The notes under the pieces were generated by a model that saw only the letters and a list, made by a program, of their open reading frames with translations, made no database searches and was not told the DNA's origin. From assembly GCA_963769435.1 (NCBI GenBank), contig CAVYLN010000002.1, positions 1 through 64,000 of the forward strand: 64,000 bases of DNA. Reading direction: 5' to 3'. Of the stretch, positions 63,296 through 64,000 are shown in pieces. Position numbers and translations under genes: made by a program. The stretch is from JADKAV01 sp963769435. Its GTDB lineage: Bacteria > Actinomycetota > Actinomycetes > S36-B12 > UBA10799. Numbering within the stretch: position 1 is the stretch's first letter; each line of letters opens with the position of its first letter.

Positions 63296-64000
63296 TCATC
63301 TGAGCCGATCGTGCGCTTCCAGAGCGGTGACCATCTCCTCGAGAACCGGCTGTCCTGGCTGGTCCGGGACGCCGGCCCCGGGCAGCGAGTGCATCATCTC
63401 GAACACCCGGTCCACCATCGCCGCGCCGATCGTCGGGCCGTGACAGGTCGCGATGGTGGTGATGTCGAGCCGCCTCAACTCGTCCACCTCGGCGTCGTAC
63501 CGGGCCTGGTCCAGCAGTTCGATCCAGGGGCTGTTCCACTTTCCGAAGACCGCGAAGCCGTCGGCCCACTGGTCACGGTCCAGTTCGTCGACGTACTCGG
63601 TGCGCTTGGGGACGGGGGTCGAGAAGCAGTCGGACGCCCAGTACACGCCGGTGGACGTGTCCAGCAGGCCGCGGGTCGTAGGAGAGTCATACAGAGGGGG
63701 CCGCAGCGCCACCACCTGCCGGTCACCGATGTCGAGTGACTCCCCATGTCCCAGCCAGCGCCATCGCTGCATGGGCGGAAGCGGACCCTCTGCAGACAGC
63801 CGCTGCGTGAGGTACCAGGTGGCGATCATGGTCGCATTCGGACACATGTCCATCAGCACGTCGACGTTGCCGTAGTGGTCGACGTCGTCGTGCGACACGA
63901 AGATCCATCGGACGTCCTCGGGGTCGACCAGGCTCGTGAGTTGTTCGAGGTAGGCCTGCCTGTCGATCGGGGTGCCGGTGTCCACGACCATCGGTTCCCT
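63296..64000 (-). CDS. MBL-fold metallohydrolase, partial
   Basis: The visible 230 or so residues lie inside an MBL-fold protein resembling flavodiiron-related hydrolases: MVVDTGTP is the first strand, and the metal motif reads SHDDVDHYGN, an HxDxDH variant of HxHxDH as in the ODP group; VYWASDCFS carries the bridging Asp and TCHGPTIG the last His. A Trp/Pro-rich loop follows. The N-terminus is beyond the right edge. Role unknown. The PIG-L gene begins shortly after its stop. Confidence 0.82.
   Translation of the reverse strand, partial: REPMVVDTGTPIDRQAYLEQLTSLVDPEDVRWIFVSHDDVDHYGNVDVLMDMCPNATMIATWYLTQRLSAEGPLPPMQRWRWLGHGESLDIGDRQVVALRPPLYDSPTTRGLLDTSTGVYWASDCFSTPVPKRTEYVDELDRDQWADGFAVFGKWNSPWIELLDQARYDAEVDELRRLDITTIATCHGPTIGAAMVDRVFEMMHSLPGAGVPDQPGQPVLEEMVTALEAHDRLR

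Overview
The window is high-GC DNA from an actinobacterium (class Actinomycetia). This follows from the gene families together: a Pup-proteasome locus (mpa, dop, pup, prcB, prcA, pafA), the mycothiol ligase mshC, RbpA, an SsgA-like protein, maltokinase, an F420-type LLM oxidoreductase, SCO1664/DUF3090 proteins, HelY helicase and a separate lnt-ppm1 pair. The order cannot be fixed from this stretch. Codon use is uniform and there is no intact mobile element, CRISPR array or phage, so this is mostly core chromosome.

Layout. 1-3.7 kb: AidB-like acyl-CoA dehydrogenase (cut by the left edge), maltokinase, aldo/keto reductase. 3.8-10 kb: a conserved actinobacterial block of LLM oxidoreductase, uppP, (corA opposite), histidine phosphatase, DUF3090, SCO1664-type protein and mshC. 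10-17 kb: gnd and pgi diverging, B12-dependent metH and a HAD phosphatase. 17-22.4 kb: a minus-strand run of M50 protease, RecB-like nuclease, ABC ATPase and FtsX-like permease. 22.5-30.8 kb: trmI and the Pup-proteasome locus, in which a secreted CAP protein and dop are inverted relative to mpa and pup-prcB-prcA-pafA. 30.9-37 kb: two FKBP isomerases, a zinc-ribbon protein, tatA-tatC, a lipid kinase and helY. 37-44.6 kb: 5'-3' exonuclease, M24 peptidase, acyl-CoA dehydrogenase, a degenerate amidohydrolase, lnt, ppm1, class I aldolase, rbpA. 44.7-51 kb: glycerophosphodiesterase, amidase, VOC protein, M20 peptidase, secreted RCC1-repeat protein. 51-64 kb: five tRNA genes (Val-CAC, Gly, Cys, Val-GAC, Leu), ssgA-like gene, pabB-pabC, secreted esterase, small proteins, nucleotidyltransferase, M20 peptidase, RNA 2',3'-cyclic phosphodiesterase, acyl-CoA synthetase, metallopeptidase, PIG-L deacetylase and a partial MBL-fold protein.

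How the parts fit. Pup is written with C-terminal Gln, so Dop must deamidate it before PafA ligates it; Mpa ends in the GQYL tail that docks on the PrcA/PrcB core. Lnt and Ppm1 handle lipoprotein acylation and polyprenol-mannose, and several lipoproteins are encoded nearby. RbpA is preceded by an exact sigma-R type promoter, tying RNA polymerase activity to thiol stress alongside mycothiol synthesis.

Two window-wide observations. First, about eighteen genes carry a TANNNT -10 box 6-8 bases before the start codon, the architecture of leaderless transcripts; in three cases the upstream stop codon TAG is itself part of the box. Second, many housekeeping genes are broken by single-base frameshifts concentrated at 0-14 kb and 44-59 kb, while 22.5-44 kb is almost clean. 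Since pgi, metH, uppP and mshC are hit, these are probably assembly or read errors, not decay. I found no convincing undescribed defence or metabolic system; the best leads are the rearranged proteasome locus with its secreted CAP gene, the leaderless-promoter pattern and the lysine-rich domain shared by two secreted proteins.
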